Assembly: GCA_963749365.1 (NCBI GenBank)
Contig: CAVVME010000004.1
Location: forward strand, 372,001 to 436,000
Direction: 5' to 3'
DNA: 64,000 nucleotides
Origin: WHSW01 sp963749365
GTDB taxonomy: Bacteria; Actinomycetota; Thermoleophilia; Solirubrobacterales; 70-9
Positions 54,157 to 62,586 of the stretch are shown piece after piece; the first letter of the stretch is position 1, and every line of letters begins with the position of its first letter. Both the position numbers and the translations under genes were made by a program. The notes beneath the pieces were generated by a model. The model saw nothing but the letters and a program-made list of their open reading frames with translations. It was not told where the DNA came from and searched no databases.

Positions 54157-54172
54157 GTGAAAAGGGTGTGAA
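54157..54172 (-). promoter_or_regulatory. PHO box upstream of pstS
   Basis: On the minus strand TTCAC occurs twice, 11 bp apart (complementary GTGAA at 54157 and 54168), as TTCACACCCTT-TTCACAC in the direction of pstS transcription. It is the expected PhoP site for the pst operon. Confidence 0.62.
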
Positions 54173-54223
54173 GGCGGCAGAAAGCCCGCGTCGAGCGCGT
54201 TTCAGGCGACCGCCGGCGGGACG

Positions 54224-55024
54224 CTAGTCCGGCAGCCCGACCGACGACGCGGCCGCCGGCTGGTCTGACTTCGCGACCTCGATCGAGGCCTCGGATGCCT
54301 CGAGCTCGGCGGGGAAGCTCGGCTCAGGCTCGAACCGGTAGCCGACTCCGAAGTGGGTGTGGATGTAGCTCCAGCCGGGCGACCGGCGCTCGATCTTCGA
54401 GCGCAGCTTGCGGACGAAGACGTCGACCGACCGGTCGCCGTGCGCCATCGCGTAGCCCCAGACGCGCTGGTAGATGTCCTCGCGCTCGATCACCCGTCCG
54501 CTCGCCTCCGCGAGCACCTGCAGGAGCTCGAACTCGCGCCGGGTCAGGCCCAGGCTCTGGCCGGCGACGAATGCCTGGAACTGGTCCGAGCGGATCTCGA
54601 CCTCGCCCGCGACGACCGGGCCCGCATCGGCCCTCGGCTGGCTGCGGCGGCGGCGGCGGACGACTGCTTCGATCCGCGCCATCACCTCCTCCGGGTGCGA
54701 GGGCTTGGCGATCCAGTCGTCGGCGCCGAGGCGCAGGCCGCGGACCCGCTGGGCGACGGTCGAGCCCTGCGTGCAGACGATCACCCCGAGGTCGGGGAGC
54801 ATGCCGCACACCCGCTCGAGGAACTCCCAGCCGAGCGGCCCGAGGATCGCGAGGTCGACCAGGAGCGCGTTCAGCTTCATCGCCACCAGCTCCTCGGAGG
54901 GCACGCTGGTGAGGTGGATCCGGTACTCCCATCCGGCCGCGTCGAAGCGACGCGTGAGCACGCGCACGAAGCCGCTGTCGTCGTCGATCACGGCAAGACG
55001 GACTGTCGCAGGCGGTTGGTTCAT
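54224..55024 (-). CDS. PhoP-like winged-helix response regulator (orphan)
   Basis: A 266-aa OmpR/PhoB-type regulator from the ATG giving MNQPPATVRLAVIDDD. The receiver has the acidic pair IDDD, the phospho-Asp in ALLVDLAILGPLGWEF and the Lys in DDWIAKPSHPEEV. The winged helix includes TRREFELLQVLAEASGRVIE and RSVDVFVRKLRSKIE ... THFGVGYRFEPE. No histidine kinase gene is adjacent. Its position next to pstS and the PHO boxes on both sides make it the best candidate for the phosphate-starvation regulator. Confidence 0.88.
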   Translation of the reverse strand: MNQPPATVRLAVIDDDSGFVRVLTRRFDAAGWEYRIHLTSVPSEELVAMKLNALLVDLAILGPLGWEFLERVCGMLPDLGVIVCTQGSTVAQRVRGLRLGADDWIAKPSHPEEVMARIEAVVRRRRRSQPRADAGPVVAGEVEIRSDQFQAFVAGQSLGLTRREFELLQVLAEASGRVIEREDIYQRVWGYAMAHGDRSVDVFVRKLRSKIERRSPGWSYIHTHFGVGYRFEPEPSFPAELEASEASIEVAKSDQPAAASSVGLPD

Positions 55025-55080
55025 TGCCCCGATCCTCGCGAGCACCCATGGTAGACGGCGGGGACCACGGTCAGCGGGCA

Positions 55081-55119
55081 TTCACAGCAGTTTCACACGC
55101 AAATTCTCACCATTTTCAC
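55081..55119. promoter_or_regulatory. PHO-box-like repeats upstream of the orphan response regulator
   Basis: TTCAC at 55081 and 55092 (11 bp apart), then CTCAC at 55106 and TTCAC at 55115, about 57-95 bp before the response regulator start. The last two are off the 11-bp grid, so the array is imperfect, and it is oriented opposite to the gene. It suggests autoregulation. The rest of 55025-55269 shows nothing else recognisable. Confidence 0.5.
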
Positions 55120-55269
55120 GCCACGGCGGAGCGCGCCGGCCAGACTGCCGCTCACGAGATCCTCTCTCGTGCAGCGCGCGGCCTCACTCCCTGCCCCGGG
55201 CCGCGCGCAACTCTTACCAGTCGGGCCGTGGCCGAATGGAGTCGGCCACGGTCCGGCGCGGGGTTGCGC

Positions 55270-56112
55270 TCAGAACGTCGCCGAGCGCAGGCCGAAGCCG
55301 ATCGCAGCGAGGATCGCGATCCCGATCAGGACCCTGTAGACGACGAAGACGTCGTAGCTGTGCGTGCGCACGAAGCGCAGCAGGCCGAAGATCGCAAGGT
55401 AGCCCGAGATCGCCGAGGCGGCGATCCCGGCGATCATCGGCCCGACGACCCCGTCGGGCAGCCCGTCGTTGACCGCCTCGAAGCCCTTGAACAGGATCGC
55501 GCCCGCGGTCGCCGGAACGAGCAGCAGGAAGGAGATCTTGGCGGCCGCGTCGCGGGTCAATCCGAGGAACCGCCCGGCCGTGATCGTGATCCCCGAGCGC
55601 GACGTCCCGGGAGCCAGCGAGACCGCCTGGGCGAGGCCGATGACGATCCCCTGGCGGATCGTCACCTCCCGCGTCTCGACCCGCTGCGGCAGCCGGTCGG
55701 CGAGCCCGAGCAGGAGCCCGAAGGCGATCAGCTGGACGCCGATCATCCACGGCTCGCCGAGGTTGTCGTCGATCCACTCCTCGCCGAGCCCGCCGACGAT
55801 CACCGCCGGGATCGTGGCGATCAGGACGAGCCATGCGAGGCGCCCGTCGGCGTCCTCGATCGCGCGCGCGGAGAGCGTCCGGGCGAAGCCGCGCACCATC
55901 GCCCAGAGCTCGCGGCGGAAGTAGTAGACGACCCCGATCAGGGTGCCGATGTGAAGTGCGACGTCGAAGGTCTTGTTGAAGTCCGGGTTCTCGCGCAGGA
56001 AGGTGTAGTCCTGGGCCCAGGGGACCAGGATCAGGTGACCGGACGAGGAGATCGGCAGGAACTCGGTCAGCCCCTGCACGATCCCGAGCAGGATCGCCTC
56101 GAGGATCGACAT
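55270..56112 (-). CDS. uppP: Undecaprenyl-diphosphate phosphatase (BacA/UppP)
   Basis: A 280-aa polytopic membrane enzyme that recycles the undecaprenyl-PP lipid carrier for wall synthesis. The two family active-site loops are intact: GLTEFLPISSSGHLIL near the N-terminus, and APGTSRSGITITAGRFLGL in the middle. About eight hydrophobic helices. It also contributes to bacitracin resistance in known systems. It is monocistronic, convergent with the regulator's upstream region. Confidence 0.95.
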   Translation of the reverse strand: MSILEAILLGIVQGLTEFLPISSSGHLILVPWAQDYTFLRENPDFNKTFDVALHIGTLIGVVYYFRRELWAMVRGFARTLSARAIEDADGRLAWLVLIATIPAVIVGGLGEEWIDDNLGEPWMIGVQLIAFGLLLGLADRLPQRVETREVTIRQGIVIGLAQAVSLAPGTSRSGITITAGRFLGLTRDAAAKISFLLLVPATAGAILFKGFEAVNDGLPDGVVGPMIAGIAASAISGYLAIFGLLRFVRTHSYDVFVVYRVLIGIAILAAIGFGLRSATF

Positions 56113-56138
56113 AAGGCGGGGACGATAGAGTTCGCGCC

Positions 56139-56393
56139 GTGAGCCGAGCCCGTCGCCTCGTCTTCCTGGCAGTGATCTCCCTGCTCGTCCTGCTCGCCCT
56201 CGCGCCGGCCGCGATGGCGGCGGATGGGGTCGGGCTCTGGGGCCGAACCGACGACAAGGTGATCACCTATTTCTCTTTCGCCGTGATGGCCTTCTTCGCG
56301 ATCTTCGTCGTCGTCGCGACCGTGATCCAGTCTCGGCTCGAGAGCCGCCGCGACCGCGCCCGCGAAGAGCTCGAGCGGCTTCGCCGCCCCTGA
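56139..56393 (+). CDS. Small membrane protein, two helices
   Basis: An 84-aa protein from GTG. An N-terminal signal-like helix (about 6-28) ends AMAADG, then a second helix (about 43-64, FSFAVMAFFAIFVVVATVIQ) is followed by a basic coiled tail ending ELERLRRP. The sequence is coherent and lies between uppP and the next gene with sensible spacing, so I consider it real. Function unknown. Confidence 0.65.
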   Translation: MSRARRLVFLAVISLLVLLALAPAAMAADGVGLWGRTDDKVITYFSFAVMAFFAIFVVVATVIQSRLESRRDRAREELERLRRP

Positions 56394-56400
56394 GCGCCCC

Positions 56401-57207
56401 GTGAGCAAGGTCGCCTACGAGCACCGCGGGCAGGCCGCGGTGCTGACGATCACCCGTCCGGAGCGCCGCAACGCGGTCGACGACGAGACGGCCGGGCTGC
56501 TGCTCGAAGGCTTTCACCGCTTCGAGGCCGACGAGGCGGCGCGGGCGCTGGTGCTGACCGGGGAGGGGCCGGAGGCGTTCTGCGCCGGCGCCGACCTGAA
56601 GGCGTTCGCGGAGCGCGCGAGTGAATTCTCGGGCGACGACCCGCAGGCGGCGATCGACGCCTGGCTCGACCAGCGCCCCGGCGGGCCGCTTGGGTTCACC
56701 CGCCTGCGGGCCTCGAAGCCGACGATCGCCGCGATCTCGGGCTGGTGCTTGGCCGGGGGGCTGGAGCTGGCGCTGTGGTGCGACCTGCGGGTCGCGACCG
56801 CCGACGCCAGGCTCGGGTTCACCGAACGCCGCTTCGGCGTGCCGCTGATCGACGGCGGCACCCAGCGTCTGCCGCGGATCGTCGGCATGGGTCGGGCGCT
56901 GGAGATGATCCTCAGCGGTCGCGTCGTCGACGCCGCCGAGGCGCTCGAGTGGGGCCTGGTCAACGAGGTCGTCGGCGCCGCCCAGCACCTCGATCGGGCA
57001 CTCGAGATCGCCGCCGGCCTGGCCGCGTTCCCGCAGCGGACGATGCTCTCCGACCGCCTGGCCGCAATCGACGGCGCCGGGCTCGGGCTCGAGCGCGGGC
57101 TCGAGCTCGAGGCCGAGCTCGGGCGGGCCTCGGTCGCGACCGGGGTCGCCGGCGCCGGCCGCTTCGCCGCCGGCGAGGGTCGCGGCGCCGCGGGCACGGG
57201 CGTCTAG
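56401..57207 (+). CDS. Enoyl-CoA hydratase/isomerase family protein
   Basis: A 268-aa crotonase-fold protein from GTG. The oxyanion-hole segments are EAFCAGADLKAF and SGWCLAGGLELALWCDLRVA. One Glu is present in GFTERRFGVPLIDGG, where hydratases carry a catalytic Glu. The C-terminal ~20 residues are Gly/Ala-rich. It probably hydrates or isomerises an enoyl-CoA. No other fatty-acid genes are immediately adjacent. It overlaps the convergent HD-domain gene by four bases. Confidence 0.87.
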   Translation: MSKVAYEHRGQAAVLTITRPERRNAVDDETAGLLLEGFHRFEADEAARALVLTGEGPEAFCAGADLKAFAERASEFSGDDPQAAIDAWLDQRPGGPLGFTRLRASKPTIAAISGWCLAGGLELALWCDLRVATADARLGFTERRFGVPLIDGGTQRLPRIVGMGRALEMILSGRVVDAAEALEWGLVNEVVGAAQHLDRALEIAAGLAAFPQRTMLSDRLAAIDGAGLGLERGLELEAELGRASVATGVAGAGRFAAGEGRGAAGTGV

Positions 57208-58067
57208 ATCCGGAACTCGGTCAGCAGTCGCTTCTCGGCCTCGCCCTCGACCGTCGCGACAACCTCGACGTTGGTCGCCAGCGGGGTGCCGCGGAGCTTG
57301 GTCGCGAGCAGGTCGTCGACCTGGAAGACGCCGGCCGAGTTGTTCATCGCGATCTCGATCCGCACCGGCCGCTCCTCACCGGCCGCGATCGAGACCGAGT
57401 CGATCGCGGCTGCCGAGATCGCGTGGATGCCCATCTGGCCGGCCTCGACCGGCAGCCGAGACCGCCCCTCCGCCATGTCGAGCGCGTCCGCGACCCGCAC
57501 GACCCCGGCCTCGAGCGTGTAAGGCTCGCCGCGCCGGCGATGGCCGATGATCGCGTGCAGGGACTCCGCGATCACCACCGTCCGCTCGGCGGGGTCGCGG
57601 TAGACGTCGGCGAGCAGCTCGCGCAGCTTGCGCTCGGCGAGGAAGAGGCTGTAGGCCTCGTGGTCGGCGCGGTGTATCGCCATGCCGACGTCGTGCAGCA
57701 GCGACCCCGCCGCGACCACGACCTCGGCGTCGCGGTCGCGCATCGCGTGATCGGTGACCATCGCCGGCTCGATCCCGCCCTTGACCAGCAGACGGAGGAG
57801 GCGCAGGGCGATGTTGAGCACCACCTGGACGTGGACCCAGGAGTGATCGGACATGCCGAGCCGCTCGGATCGCACCTGGGCCATGTGCCACCAGGAGCGG
57901 ACCTCGGCGTCGCCGTTGACCCCCTCCAGGAGCGCCTCGAGGCGGCGGTTGCCACGGGTCGGCGCCCGGACCGCCGCCGCCTCGATCGCCGCCGCCGGCG
58001 GGCGGCCGCGCTCGCCGGGACCGGCCGGCGTCTGCTCGGGCACGGGCGTGTCGACAGGGTCTGCCAC
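57204..58067 (-). CDS. HD-domain phosphohydrolase-like protein
   Basis: A 287-aa cytosolic protein. The N-terminal ~45 residues are Pro/Ala-rich and probably disordered. The metal-binding HD core reads SWVHVQVVLNIALRLLRLL, then AAGSLLHDVGMAIHRADHE with the His-Asp pair, and VRVADALDMAEGRSRLP. The C-terminus is a beta-rich extension. HD proteins hydrolyse nucleotides or cyclic nucleotides; the substrate is unknown here. Confidence 0.82.
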   Translation of the reverse strand: MADPVDTPVPEQTPAGPGERGRPPAAAIEAAAVRAPTRGNRRLEALLEGVNGDAEVRSWWHMAQVRSERLGMSDHSWVHVQVVLNIALRLLRLLVKGGIEPAMVTDHAMRDRDAEVVVAAGSLLHDVGMAIHRADHEAYSLFLAERKLRELLADVYRDPAERTVVIAESLHAIIGHRRRGEPYTLEAGVVRVADALDMAEGRSRLPVEAGQMGIHAISAAAIDSVSIAAGEERPVRIEIAMNNSAGVFQVDDLLATKLRGTPLATNVEVVATVEGEAEKRLLTEFRI

Positions 58068-58156
58068 CGGCGCAATATCGCACTCCCGGCCGCCCGAACC
58101 CGGGCCGGGCGCCCGGACCGCGCTTTTCCGCCGCCGGACCGCCTTACGCTGCAGGC

Positions 58157-58342
58157 GTGGCGAGTTCCGGGGTAGGGAAGCCCAGCTGCCCTGAGACCGG
58201 CTTGAGCGTGCCGGAGTGCAGCTGCAAGCGATGCCTGGAGGCGATGCTGCACGAGTTCCGCCCCACGCTGCGGGCCGAGCAGATCACCGTACGCAGGCCG
58301 CGGGGCGCCGGGGACCAGCCGCCGAGGCGAGAAGCCGCTTAG
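58157..58342 (+). CDS. Small cysteine-containing protein, possible zinc site
   Basis: A 61-aa ORF from GTG with cysteines at CPETGLSVPECSCKRCLEAM, an arrangement (C-x10-C-x-C-x2-C) that could bind zinc, followed by a basic tail. It fits the gap between the HD gene and the next hydratase and keeps normal codon usage. I cannot name a family. Confidence 0.45.
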   Translation: MASSGVGKPSCPETGLSVPECSCKRCLEAMLHEFRPTLRAEQITVRRPRGAGDQPPRREAA

Positions 58343-58384
58343 CCAAGCCACACCGGGCCGGCCCGCGGATCTACAATCGGCGCC

Positions 58385-59107
58385 GTGCCGAACCTGCTCT
58401 CGATCGAGCGACGGGGCGAGGTCGCCGTCGTCACCCTGTGCCGGCCCGAGAAGCACAACGCGCTCTCGATCGAGCTGCGGCTCGAGCTCGGCGAGGCGTT
58501 CGCGGGGCTCTCGGACGACGACGCGGTCGGCTGCATCGTCCTCACCGGCGCCGGAAGCTCGTTCTGCTCCGGGATCGACACGAGCCAGTTCGGCGGCGAC
58601 CGGCGCAACCGCGAGCGCCTGGTGGAGACGAGCACGCTCGCCTTCAACGCGGTCGGCGAATGCCATCGCCCGGTGGTCGCGGCGATCAACGGCCCCGCGT
58701 TGGCCGGTGGCTTCGCCCTCGCGCTGCTCTGCGACTTGCGGGTAGCCGGGCACTCGGCGACCTTCGGCTACCCCGAGCTGCCCCGCGGGATCCCGCCCAG
58801 CTACGCGGCGGCGCGGGCGGTGCTCCCGGCGACGGTCGCCCAGGAGCTCTGCCTGACGGGGCGGATCGTGCCCGCGACCGAGGCCCAGCGGCTCGGCATC
58901 GTCCGCGAGGTCGCCTCCGGTGACGTCCGGGCCCGGGCGCTGGCGCTCGCGGAGCGGGTCGCGGGGCTGCCTCGCGCGGCGATCCTCGAGACCAAGCGCA
59001 GGACGCTGCTCGAGCGCCGCCACCTGTGGGGATTTCTCTTCGACGAGGAGGAGCGGGTCTTTCGCCGCGCCCTGCTCGGCGAGGACAGCGACGGCAAGGC
59101 CGCCTGA
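58385..59107 (+). CDS. Enoyl-CoA hydratase/isomerase family protein
   Basis: A 240-aa crotonase-fold protein from GTG. The oxyanion-hole segments are SSFCSGIDTSQFGG and INGPALAGGFALALLCDLRVAG. The region where hydratases carry catalytic Glu reads GYPELPRGIPPSYAA, with one Glu. It could be an isomerase or a hydratase; the specificity cannot be read. It is similar in family but clearly distinct from the gene at 56401. Confidence 0.87.
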   Translation: MPNLLSIERRGEVAVVTLCRPEKHNALSIELRLELGEAFAGLSDDDAVGCIVLTGAGSSFCSGIDTSQFGGDRRNRERLVETSTLAFNAVGECHRPVVAAINGPALAGGFALALLCDLRVAGHSATFGYPELPRGIPPSYAAARAVLPATVAQELCLTGRIVPATEAQRLGIVREVASGDVRARALALAERVAGLPRAAILETKRRTLLERRHLWGFLFDEEERVFRRALLGEDSDGKAA

Positions 59108-59131
59108 GTCGGCGGGCGTCGCCGGTGGGGC

Positions 59132-59836
59132 TCAGAGCCCCGGTGACGCCGCGGCGAGGATCCGCGGCCAGACGTAGGCCTCCCAGGTCGCCGCGGCAAT
59201 CAGGATCGGGATCGCGACGACCACGGTGGCCACGGTGGCCGCGAGCAGCTCGTTCCACTCGTCGCGGCGGCTGGCGATGGTCCAGGCGGCGAGCGGCAGG
59301 AAGACGGCGACCAGCTCCGGCACCGCGTGTGGAATCACGGTCAGGATCAGCGCCGCCGGCGAGAGCTCGAGCTGGTTCGCGAGCTGGGCGCCGGTGAGCC
59401 CGAGCGCGTAGGCCTGGGTGACGAGCGAGAAGCAGGTCACCAGGATCACCCAGGCGAGCGCCACCGGCCGCGCCCGCTCGTGGAGCCAGCGAGAGACGCC
59501 GGTCCGGTACGCCGCCGAGAGCGCGAGCGAGCTGCCGGCGATGAAGCCCGCCACGCAGGCGGTGGCGTGCAGGGCGAGGACGAGCGAGTTGCGTGCCAGG
59601 ATCGCGGTCACATCGCCGAGTGCGGCCTCGTTGTCGAGCCCGGGCACGTACATCGAGGTCAGGTCGACGGGTGAGTTCGAGGCGACGGCCAAGACCGCGA
59701 TCAGCAGCCCGCCGGCGACCGCCAGCGATCCCGCCGCCCAGGCGCGCAGCACCGGCCAGGGATCGCGGTTCCACCGGGCCAGGGTTGTGCGGGTGTCGTG
59801 CGCCCCCTGGACGAGGACGAGCTCGTTGACCCTCAC
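59132..59836 (-). CDS. SpoIIM-like integral membrane protein (stage II sporulation M family)
   Basis: A 234-aa protein with about five transmembrane helices, matching the SpoIIM (DUF95) family. The marks are the N/H-containing helix ILARNSLVLALHATACVAGF and IPHAVPELVAVFLPLAAW with its conserved His-Pro-Glu. In sporulating Firmicutes SpoIIM is part of a peptidoglycan-degrading machine. In actinobacteria the family is common without sporulation and its role is unclear; here it is adjacent to a wall-active Rpf-like gene. Confidence 0.8.
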   Translation of the reverse strand: MRVNELVLVQGAHDTRTTLARWNRDPWPVLRAWAAGSLAVAGGLLIAVLAVASNSPVDLTSMYVPGLDNEAALGDVTAILARNSLVLALHATACVAGFIAGSSLALSAAYRTGVSRWLHERARPVALAWVILVTCFSLVTQAYALGLTGAQLANQLELSPAALILTVIPHAVPELVAVFLPLAAWTIASRRDEWNELLAATVATVVVAIPILIAAATWEAYVWPRILAAASPGL

Positions 59837-59920
59837 CCAACCATCATCGGCAGCGCGGGAACGATCCGATAGGGCGCTAGTGAGCCGCGTGACCTTGCCT
59901 TGCGCGGCGTCGGCGCGCGC

Positions 59921-60463
59921 TCAGGCGCCGCAGGCCGGCCACGGGCTGGACCCGGCGCGGCTGTAGAGCAGCGAGGCGCGATAGTCCTGCTCGGCCTCCG
60001 ACGCCTCGGCGGGGTTGCCGGAGCCGCCGACCGACGCCCAGGTGCCGGTGTCGAACTGGTACTTGCCGTAGTAGCCGGCGGAGTTGACCGCGGTCGGGTC
60101 ACCGCCGGACTCACAGGCGGCGATCGCATCCAGGGTGCTCTGCGAGACGCCGGGGGCGAGACCGAACTCTGGCTCGGCCTGCGCCCGCTCGATCCGCCGC
60201 TTGAGCCCGGCAAGCCCCTCGCGCAGCTCGCCCGGCGAGGCGCCCGTCTCGAGCAGGTTGCGCTCCGGAGCGGCTTCCAGGCCCCGAGCGCGCTTCAGCG
60301 CCTCCTCGTAGCGGACCCCGAGCAGGTGGGTCTCGATCGCGCGCTCGAAGCGGTGGGCGGGCTGGCCGACGAGCTCGAGCTCGGGGGCGTCGGCTTCGGC
60401 GGCGGCGGCCGTCGTCAGCCCGACGGCGCACGCGACCGCGATCAGCTTGATCCTGCGAAGCAC
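59921..60463 (-). CDS. Secreted Rpf-like transglycosylase
   Basis: A 180-aa exported protein. The signal peptide is MLRRIKLIAVACAVGLTTAAAAEA. A ~70-residue helical region follows. The C-terminal transglycosylase-like (resuscitation-promoting factor) domain reads DAIAACESGGDPTAVNSAGYYGKYQF (as IAACESGGDPTAVN and GYYGKYQFDTGTWASVGGSG) with the catalytic Glu in ACESGG. It should cleave peptidoglycan glycan strands. It is divergent from the lipoate-ligase-like gene across a 216-bp region with a CRP-type palindrome. Confidence 0.85.
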   Translation of the reverse strand: MLRRIKLIAVACAVGLTTAAAAEADAPELELVGQPAHRFERAIETHLLGVRYEEALKRARGLEAAPERNLLETGASPGELREGLAGLKRRIERAQAEPEFGLAPGVSQSTLDAIAACESGGDPTAVNSAGYYGKYQFDTGTWASVGGSGNPAEASEAEQDYRASLLYSRAGSSPWPACGA

Positions 60464-60631
60464 GGAAGAACCACCTCCATCAGGCGCCCGGCAGGCGACG
60501 TCTGGTCGCCACTTCGTCTCGTCCGGGCGGCTCGTCCCCAGGGCGGCTACGCTCGTCGGGCTCGCTCGCCCGACGGTGCCCGCCGGGCGTCCGTGTGAGC
60601 GAGGCAGGGTTCCAGCCTGTAAGCGAAAGAT

Positions 60632-60649
60632 GTGTGACGGTGGTCACAC
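60632..60649. promoter_or_regulatory. CRP/FNR-type palindrome
   Basis: GTGTGAC-GGTG-GTCACAC is a perfect inverted repeat with seven-base arms and contains TGTGA-N6-TCACA, the CRP consensus. It lies 31 bp before the proposed start of the lipoate-ligase-like gene and about 170 bp before the divergent Rpf-like gene. The remainder of 60464-60631 is GC-rich with several short hairpins on the Rpf strand but no leader family I could confirm. Confidence 0.6.
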
Positions 60650-60679
60650 TTGCAAGAAAACGCTCACACTCGGCTAAAC

Positions 60680-61411
60680 GTGATCAGGCACGGTTTCCCG
60701 CAGCGGCCCGCCTTCGGTACGGCGGTCTCCGAAGCGATCCTGAGCCGGGTCGCCCGCGGCGAGCTGCCCTCGACGTTGCGGCTTCATCGGCCTGCGCGTG
60801 AGCTCGCCTTCTCCAAGCAGGATCGGGCGGCCCCCGGGTTCGAGGCGGCGGTGCGCGCCGCCCGCGCGACCGGCTTCGAGCCGGTGCTGCGGTTGGCGGG
60901 CGGCCGGGCGGCCGCCTTTCACGAGGGCACCCTCGCGTTTGCCTGGGCGAGCCCGGCGCCGCGACCGGTCGCCGGCACCGGCGAGCGCTTCGAGTGGTTG
61001 GCGGGCGTGATCACCCGGGCGCTGGCCGGGCTCGGGGTCGACGCCCGGGTCGGCGAGGTCACAGGCGAGTACTGCCCGGGGGCCTGGAGCGTCAACGCGC
61101 GCGGCGAGGTGAAGCTGGCCGGTATCGGCCAGCGCCTGATCCGCGGCGGCGCGCACGCCGGCGGCGTGCTCGTGGTCACCGGCTCGGCTTTGCTGCGCGC
61201 GGCGCTCGACCCTGTCTACGCGGCGCTCGACCTCGACTGGGATCCACGAACGGCGGGCAGCGTCGAGGACGAGGTCCCGGAGGTCGGGGTCGAGGAGGTC
61301 GAGCGGGCGATTCTCGCCGAGCTCGGCCGCGAGCTCGAGCTGGTCGAGGCGACGATCGACAGCCGCACGCTCGAGCTCGCCGCCCGGCTCGAGCAGGGCC
61401 ACTTGGCATGA
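60680..61411 (+). CDS. Lipoate-protein ligase/biotinyl transferase family protein
   Basis: About 243 aa from GTG (VIRHGFPQRP); TTG at 60650 is an alternative, but it begins inside the regulatory region. The BPL_LplA fold is recognised from RLHRPARELAFSKQD, RATGFEPVLRLAGGRAAAFHEGTLAFAWA (as GFEPVLRLAGGRAAAFHEG) and the catalytic-Lys region VKLAGIGQRLIRGGAHAGG. It probably attaches or transfers lipoate or octanoate to enzyme domains. It is followed after eight bases by an LtrA-family gene. Confidence 0.8.
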   Translation: MIRHGFPQRPAFGTAVSEAILSRVARGELPSTLRLHRPARELAFSKQDRAAPGFEAAVRAARATGFEPVLRLAGGRAAAFHEGTLAFAWASPAPRPVAGTGERFEWLAGVITRALAGLGVDARVGEVTGEYCPGAWSVNARGEVKLAGIGQRLIRGGAHAGGVLVVTGSALLRAALDPVYAALDLDWDPRTAGSVEDEVPEVGVEEVERAILAELGRELELVEATIDSRTLELAARLEQGHLA

Positions 61412-61419
61412 TCTGAGCG

Positions 61420-62586
61420 ATGCGCGAGGCGGAGACGGAGCAGCTCGCGGCCGAGGGTGCCGGCTCGGACGGCGAGGCGAAGGTGACGCCGCTGGAGCTC
61501 TTCTTCGACCTCGTCTTCGTCTTCGCCTTCACCCAGGTGACCTTTCTGATGGCCGAGAAGCCGACCTGGACGGGGCTCGGCGAGGGGATGCTGGTGCTCG
61601 CCGCCGTCTGGTGGGCATGGGGAGGCTACGCGTGGCTGACGAACGCGCTCCACTCCGACGACGGGCTGGCCCGCTTCGGGCTGCTCTCGGCGATGGCGGC
61701 GATGCTGATCGCGGCGCTGGCGGTGCCGGAAGCCTTCGGCGACGACGCGGTGATCTTCGGCGTCGCCTACTTCGCAGTCCGGGCGATCCACATCGCCGTC
61801 TACACCTACGGCGCGTCGGCGGTCGACGTCCGCGACGCGATCGTCAACCTCGCTCCCGGGCTGCTGCTGGCGCCGGCGCTGCTGATCGTCGCCGGCATGC
61901 TCGACGGCGGCGCCCGAGCCGGACTCTGGATCGTCGCCCTGCTGATCGACTACGGCACCCCCTACTTGCGCGACGTCGAGGGTTTCCGGGTCTCCGCCTC
62001 TCACTTCGCCGAGCGCTTCGGGTTGATCGTGATCATCGCGCTCGGCGAGTCGATCGTCGCCCTCGGCGCCGGCCCCAGCGACCTCAGCGGACCCGTGATC
62101 GTCGGCGCGATCGCGGCGATCGCGCTCGCCGGCGCGCAGTGGTGGGCCTATTTCGACGTCGTCTCGATCGCCGCCGAGCGCAAGCTCAGCGAGGCCGAGG
62201 GCGTGGAGCAGAACCGTCTCGCGCGCGACTCGTGGGGCGTCCTGCACGGGCTGCTGATCGCAGGCATCATCCTCACCGCGCTGGGGGTGAAGAAGACGAT
62301 CGCCTACATCGACGAGCCGCTCGAGACGGTCGCCGCGGTGGCTCTCTGCGGCGGAGTCGCCATGTACCTGCTCGGGCACATCGCGATCAGGCTGCGCAGC
62401 GTCGGGACCCTGAACCGTCAGCGATTGTTCGCCGCCCTGATCGCCCTGGCGCTGATCCCATACGCGACCGAGGTCGATTCGCTGGCGGCGCTGATTACCA
62501 TCGCTGCACTGATGATCGCCCTGGTCGCCTACGAGGCGGTGCATTTTCGCCAGCGCCGCGCCGAGCTGCGCGGAGCGCGAGCCTGA
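61420..62586 (+). CDS. Low-temperature requirement protein A (LtrA) family membrane protein
   Basis: A 388-aa polytopic membrane protein with about ten hydrophobic helices. The LtrA family start VTPLELFFDLVFVFAFTQVT is clear, together with WWAWGGYAWLTNAL and HFAERFGLIVIIALGESIVALG. The first glimpse of the family came from Listeria growth at low temperature; the molecular role is unknown. Its stop overlaps the ATG of the metallophosphoesterase gene. Confidence 0.88.
   Translation: MREAETEQLAAEGAGSDGEAKVTPLELFFDLVFVFAFTQVTFLMAEKPTWTGLGEGMLVLAAVWWAWGGYAWLTNALHSDDGLARFGLLSAMAAMLIAALAVPEAFGDDAVIFGVAYFAVRAIHIAVYTYGASAVDVRDAIVNLAPGLLLAPALLIVAGMLDGGARAGLWIVALLIDYGTPYLRDVEGFRVSASHFAERFGLIVIIALGESIVALGAGPSDLSGPVIVGAIAAIALAGAQWWAYFDVVSIAAERKLSEAEGVEQNRLARDSWGVLHGLLIAGIILTALGVKKTIAYIDEPLETVAAVALCGGVAMYLLGHIAIRLRSVGTLNRQRLFAALIALALIPYATEVDSLAALITIAALMIALVAYEAVHFRQRRAELRGARA

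Noticed and set aside
60464..60631. Possible c-di-AMP (ydaO) riboswitch in the leader of the Rpf-like gene, as found upstream of rpfA in Streptomyces
   Set aside because: Several hairpins and a GAACCC-like segment are present, but the conserved tail is not in the right place relative to the gene and the core cannot fit before the neighbouring ORF. An Infernal search with RF00379 would settle it.
60447..60677. A 76-codon plus-strand frame in the divergent regulatory region
   Set aside because: It is Arg/Pro/Ala-rich, crosses the CRP-type palindrome and opposes the Rpf-like start; no ribosome site or motif.
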